Below are positions 60,932 to 64,000 of a stretch of 64,000 nt of DNA, piece after piece. The position numbers and the translations under genes were made by a program. The notes under the pieces were generated by a model, which did no database searches, was not told the origin of the DNA, and worked only from the letters and a program-made list of their open reading frames with translations. Source of the stretch: Nitrospirillum pindoramense (lineage in GTDB: Bacteria; Pseudomonadota; Alphaproteobacteria; Azospirillales; Azospirillaceae); the NCBI RefSeq assembly GCF_007827955.1, contig NZ_VITR01000006.1, forward strand, positions 248,001 to 312,000, read 5' to 3'. Every line of letters begins with the position of its first letter. Within the stretch, counting starts at the first letter, position 1.

Positions 60932-61762
60932 TCACCGGGGCGCGGGCGCGCGCCGCAGGTCGTCGATCAGCGGCACGATGGCCAGCAGCAGAAGCAGCAG
61001 GGCCAACGGCACCGTCACGGAAAAGCCGATGACCTTGAAGCCCAGGGCGCCGAGAACCCCGCCGCCGAAGAACGACCCAACCAGGCTGCTCAACAGGCGC
61101 AGCTTGGGCAGGTCGGCCTGGACGCGGGCGCCATCCTGGCCGACAGCCCTAACCGCGTCCTGCGACCGCCGGTTCCAATAGAGCATCTTGCCCAGCTCGA
61201 TCCCGATATCCGTCACCATCCCCGTCATGTGGGTGGTGCGGATGCGGGCGCGGGATATCTTGGTGATGATGGCGTTCTGCAGGCCCATGATGAAGCACAG
61301 CAGGGGCACGGCCAGGTTCAGGAAATAGGGGACAGCGGGGCGCAGGATGCCCAGCGCGCCGAACAGCAGCAGCAGGGCCGCCTCCAGCGACAGGGGCATG
61401 GCATATTGGCTGGTGTTGCCGCGGCGGCGTCCCCAGTTAATCAGGATGGCGGAAGAGGCGGCACCGGCCAGGAAGGCGCCCAGCGCGCTCAGGCCCATCA
61501 AAACCATGTCCCTGGCGCCCAGCACCAAGTTGTCGGCCAAGCCGGACACCACCCCGGACATGTGCGAGGTGTACTGCCCCACCGCCAGGAAACCGCCGGC
61601 GTTGGTCATGCCGGCGACGAAGCACAAGGCCACGGCCAGTTGCGCATCCTCCCGGTCGCCGCGTTCCGGCGCGATCAGGCGCCGCAGGCGGTCCAAGGGC
61701 CCGGCCGGCCCTGGCCGGGGAATATCGTCAAAGGAAGAAACGCCGCTGTAGGTCTTGTCCAT
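60932..61762 (-). CDS. YoaK/DUF1275 family membrane protein
   Basis: About 276 aa with six predicted helices: AQLAVALCFVAGMTNAGGFLAVGQYTSHMSG, DMVLMGLSALGAFLAGAASSAIL, PLSLEAALLLLFGALGI, NLAVPLLCFIMGLQNAI, LSSLVGSFFGGGVLG and a final long one. The TSHMSG and GLQNAIITKIS-THMTG elements are diagnostic of DUF1275. The transported substrate is unknown. ATG 61762 avoids an extra three residues. It sits 82 bp downstream of hscB on the same strand. Confidence 0.93.
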   Translation of the reverse strand: MDKTYSGVSSFDDIPRPGPAGPLDRLRRLIAPERGDREDAQLAVALCFVAGMTNAGGFLAVGQYTSHMSGVVSGLADNLVLGARDMVLMGLSALGAFLAGAASSAILINWGRRRGNTSQYAMPLSLEAALLLLFGALGILRPAVPYFLNLAVPLLCFIMGLQNAIITKISRARIRTTHMTGMVTDIGIELGKMLYWNRRSQDAVRAVGQDGARVQADLPKLRLLSSLVGSFFGGGVLGALGFKVIGFSVTVPLALLLLLLAIVPLIDDLRRAPAPR

Positions 61763-61853
61763 GCCCCGCATCCCGGTGGCTGCCGGGCGGCACGGGCGCC
61801 GCCCGCCCCCAGGATAGCGCCGGGGGATGGGGCGCGATCAAGGATGTTGCGTC

Positions 61854-62468
61854 TTAATCGTTGGCGGGATCGTTGGCCGGCGGCGTGACGGCACCCAACG
61901 CCTCCCCCAATTGCTGACACAGGGACAGGCGGTCGGCCAACGGCGGCACGGCTGCCAGGTTGTCGGTGTGGAACGCGGCCGACAGGTCCACCAAGGCGCC
62001 GGCGATGGCGCCGATGACCCCGAGGGTCGCTTGTTCCAGCAAATCCTCGTCCACCGGGTTGGCCGCGTGCAGGTCCGCCACCTGGGCGGCCAGGTCCGCC
62101 ATGTCGGCGTCCTCCGGCCCCTTGCCGGGCGTACCGGGCAACGGGCCCTCCGGCCGCACCAGGTCCAGCAGGTAACGGGCACGCGCGGCCGGATCGCGCA
62201 GGATGGCATAGGCCTGTTCCACCGCCTGCCGATGGCGATCGGCCAGGGCGCGTTCCTGGGGCCCCCGCGTCTTCAACCGTTCGGGGGCCAGGATGCGGGT
62301 GAAGCCTGCCCGCTGCCGGTCCAGCACGGCGCGTTCCACATCGAACCGCCGCTCCAGGTTCAGGCGCGCGAAGGCGTCGAGGTCGGCCGGCGGCTGGATG
62401 GCGCCGCAGTTGTGGCAGAACAGCGCCCGACCGGAAACCGGCTTGCCGCAGGCCCAGCAATCGCTCAT
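61854..62468 (-). CDS. hscB: HscB-like co-chaperone with zinc ribbon and degenerate J domain
   Basis: 204 aa. A four-Cys zinc ribbon (C4, C7, C18 and C21 in MSDCWACG and LFCHNCG) precedes a J-type domain: LDAFARLNLERRFDVERAVLDRQ, RILAPERLK and RHRQAVEQAYAILRDPAARARYLLDL. The helical C-terminal domain (ADLAAQVADLHAAN) would bind IscU. The J-domain signature HPD is replaced by Ala61-Pro62-Glu63, so stimulation of HscA should be lost. ATG 62468 starts at the zinc ribbon. No hscA lies next to it; a cysteine desulfurase is 159 bp upstream on the same strand. Confidence 0.88.
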   Translation of the reverse strand: MSDCWACGKPVSGRALFCHNCGAIQPPADLDAFARLNLERRFDVERAVLDRQRAGFTRILAPERLKTRGPQERALADRHRQAVEQAYAILRDPAARARYLLDLVRPEGPLPGTPGKGPEDADMADLAAQVADLHAANPVDEDLLEQATLGVIGAIAGALVDLSAAFHTDNLAAVPPLADRLSLCQQLGEALGAVTPPANDPAND

Positions 62469-62627
62469 GCCGCCCGGCACCACGCCGGAGACACCCTGTC
62501 CCACACCATTGCGCGGGCCTTCAGTCCCGCCAGTTCCCTCGACCATGCGTCCGCCACCCCTGCTACACCCCCGCCCCCGGGGACACTTTACTCAGCCCGG
62601 CCTTCTCGCGTCGGCCGGGGCGCAACC

Positions 62628-63791
62628 CTACTGCTGCCGTGTCGTCTGGGAAACGACAGACTGCCTATCCTGTGGCGATAGGTCCGCCTGCTGCGCCACC
62701 GGCGACGGCGCGCGGCGGGCGTGCAGGCCAATCCAGGCGTCCACGAAGCGCCCCACCTCCTCCGCGGTGGTGGACCAGCCCAGGCTGACGCGGATGGCGG
62801 AGCCGGCCAGGTCCGGCGTCAGGCCCATGGCCGCCAGCACATGGGAGGCCGCCACCTTGCCGCTGGAACAGGCGGAGCCGCTGCTGACGGCGAATCCCGC
62901 CAGGTCCAGGGCCATCACCTGGGTTTCCCCACGCCAACCGGGCGTCACCAGGCAGCTGGTGTTGGCGACCCGGTCCGCGCCGGCGCCCGCCACCCTCAAA
63001 CCCGGTGCCGCTGCGCGCAACCGCGCCTCCAGCCCATCGCGCAAATTGGCCAACCGATTGAAGGCGGCCACGTCACAGACGGCGGCCGCGGCGCCGAAGC
63101 CCACGATGCCGGCCACGTTTTCCGTCCCCGCCCGGCGCCGCCGCTCCTGCCCGCCGCCCCGCAGAAGGGGGCTCAAGGGCGCGCCATCACGCACCGCCAG
63201 CGCACCCACCCCTTGGGGACCGCCGATCTTGTGCGCGGAAATGGTCAGGTAATCGGGGGCGATGGCGGCCCAATCCCAGGACAGGCGGCCCACCGCCTGG
63301 CTGGCGTCGCAATGGAACAGGGCGCCGTGCCGCCGCGCCAGGGCCGCCACCTCGGCCACCGGCTGGATGACGCCCGTCTCGTTATTGACGGCCATGAGGG
63401 ACAGCAACGCCGGGCCACCGGCCAACAGCCCGTTCAAGGCGCCGACATCCACGACACCGTCGGCAGTGACCGGGCAGCGGATGGCGCCCAGGGTGGCCTC
63501 CAGCACGCTGGCGTGCTCGATAGCGCTGGTGATCACACGCCGGCCAACGGCGCCGGCCAGCGCCAGGGCGTTGGCCTCCGTCCCGCTGCCGGTGAAGATG
63601 AGGGTGGCGGGCGGCAGGCCCACAAGGTCCGCCACCTGTCGGCGCGCCACCTCCACCCGCCGCCGCGCCTCACGCCCCTGGGCATGGACGGAGGACGGGT
63701 TGCCTGGCAGGGACAGCACCGCCACCATGGCGGCGACGGCCTCGGGGCGGGGCGGACAGGTGCCATTATGGTCGAGATAGATCGACGGCAT
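62628..63791 (-). CDS. Cysteine desulfurase, NifS/IscS class I
   Basis: 387 aa, PLP-dependent. Converts cysteine to alanine and a persulfide for Fe-S clusters or tRNA thiolation. Landmarks: IYLDHNGTCPP, FTGSGTEANALAL, ITSAIEHASV, NNETGVIQPVAEVA, the PLP lysine in ISAHKIGGPQGVGAL, and the catalytic loop SSGSACSSGK carrying the reactive Cys. It is the probable sulfur donor for mnmA and the ISC system. It precedes hscB on the same strand, 159 bp apart. The final ~20 residues are a Gln/Ser-rich extension. Confidence 0.95.
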   Translation of the reverse strand: MPSIYLDHNGTCPPRPEAVAAMVAVLSLPGNPSSVHAQGREARRRVEVARRQVADLVGLPPATLIFTGSGTEANALALAGAVGRRVITSAIEHASVLEATLGAIRCPVTADGVVDVGALNGLLAGGPALLSLMAVNNETGVIQPVAEVAALARRHGALFHCDASQAVGRLSWDWAAIAPDYLTISAHKIGGPQGVGALAVRDGAPLSPLLRGGGQERRRRAGTENVAGIVGFGAAAAVCDVAAFNRLANLRDGLEARLRAAAPGLRVAGAGADRVANTSCLVTPGWRGETQVMALDLAGFAVSSGSACSSGKVAASHVLAAMGLTPDLAGSAIRVSLGWSTTAEEVGRFVDAWIGLHARRAPSPVAQQADLSPQDRQSVVSQTTRQQ

Positions 63792-63831
63792 CAGCTATGA
63801 CCGATCACGGAAGAAGGGACACCGGACACGC

Positions 63832-64000
63832 CTAGACGGACGGCCAGCCGGGCTTGCCGCCATCCTCGTCCAGAACGGCGGCGGAAATCATCTGTGGCGG
63901 CACCAGGGGAACGGCGGGGGCCGCCTGTTCCAGCTCCTCGATGCGGCGACTGAGCGTGCTGACCTGGTCGGTCAACGCCTGCAAAGCGCGGGCGACGGGG
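63832..64000 (-). CDS. C-terminal end of an unknown gene (5' part outside window)
   Basis: Open to the right edge; 55 codons visible, ending ...GGKPGWPSV. A short heptad segment (LQALTDQVSTLSRRIEELEQ) suggests a coiled coil. It is upstream of the cysteine desulfurase on the same strand, 40 bp away. Nothing more can be said. Confidence 0.55.
   Translation of the reverse strand, partial: PVARALQALTDQVSTLSRRIEELEQAAPAVPLVPPQMISAAVLDEDGGKPGWPSV

Overview
The window is a continuous stretch of GC-rich chromosome (about 68-70% GC by eye), densely coded on both strands. It has no insertion sequence, integrase, phage gene, CRISPR array or rRNA. The gene repertoire points to an alphaproteobacterium, most likely Rhodospirillales/Azospirillaceae (Azospirillum, Nitrospirillum or Niveispirillum type). 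Supporting features are an Aer-like chemoreceptor with a PilZ domain of the kind known from Azospirillum, class II DAHP synthase, an alpha-type elongator tRNA-Met, ISC-type ferredoxin and HscB, and many TonB, periplasmic-hydrolase and GGDEF genes. The genus is inferred from gene content only.

Layout. 0-14.5 kb: end of a WYL regulator, a TonB-dependent receptor, a DUF2252 protein, tRNA-Thr(GGT), a 51-aa small protein, dcd, murA, a LysR regulator, an enoyl-CoA hydratase, a large periplasmic-propeller diguanylate cyclase, an FKBP isomerase and an unknown exported protein. 14.5-24.6 kb: a GT1 glycosyltransferase, a translationally coupled cheY-cheZ pair, a periplasmic binding protein, a small membrane protein with an XRE regulator, a hydrolase, and two paralogous TPR-glycosyltransferase genes enclosing an orphan bufferin-type (DUF2282) precursor. 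24.6-32.6 kb: a CLC antiporter, a secreted MetX-like hydrolase, a PAS/MCP/PilZ receptor, a lipoprotein phosphodiesterase and a GH27 alpha-galactosidase. 32.7-37.8 kb: two secreted low-complexity proteins, one extremely His-rich, that share an identical upstream element at identical spacing; then a chorismate mutase, a FecR/DUF6600 protein and a ferritin-like di-iron protein. 37.8-46.2 kb: a hydrolase/TetR divergent pair with a long operator, a ClpP-like periplasmic protein, OsmC, class II DAHP synthase, a subtilase autotransporter and DUF1993. 46.3-54.8 kb: a GST, the operon iaaA - amidohydrolase - HEAT-like protein, DUF4188/TetR with two operator-like repeats, an AmpG-like permease, an AsmA-like fragment, tRNA-Met and a META lipoprotein. 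54.9-64 kb: a hydrolase, the operon fdx-mnmA-methyltransferase, an S15/CocE ester hydrolase, YoaK, hscB, a cysteine desulfurase and the C-terminus of an unknown gene.

How the genes connect. Motility and c-di-GMP recur: a GGDEF enzyme, cheY/cheZ, and a chemoreceptor able to read c-di-GMP. Peptide and ester turnover is a second theme (iaaA, amidohydrolase, S15 hydrolase, subtilase, several alpha/beta hydrolases). Sulfur and Fe-S supply is spread over the last 7 kb. HscB there has lost the HPD motif and no hscA lies beside it.

The observations most worth a second look are the duplicated upstream element of the two secreted peptides, the orphan bufferin between duplicated TPR-glycosyltransferases, the HPD-less HscB, the 32-bp TetR operator, and the HEAT protein coupled to the peptidase operon. 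All family assignments were made by reading motifs, without database searches.
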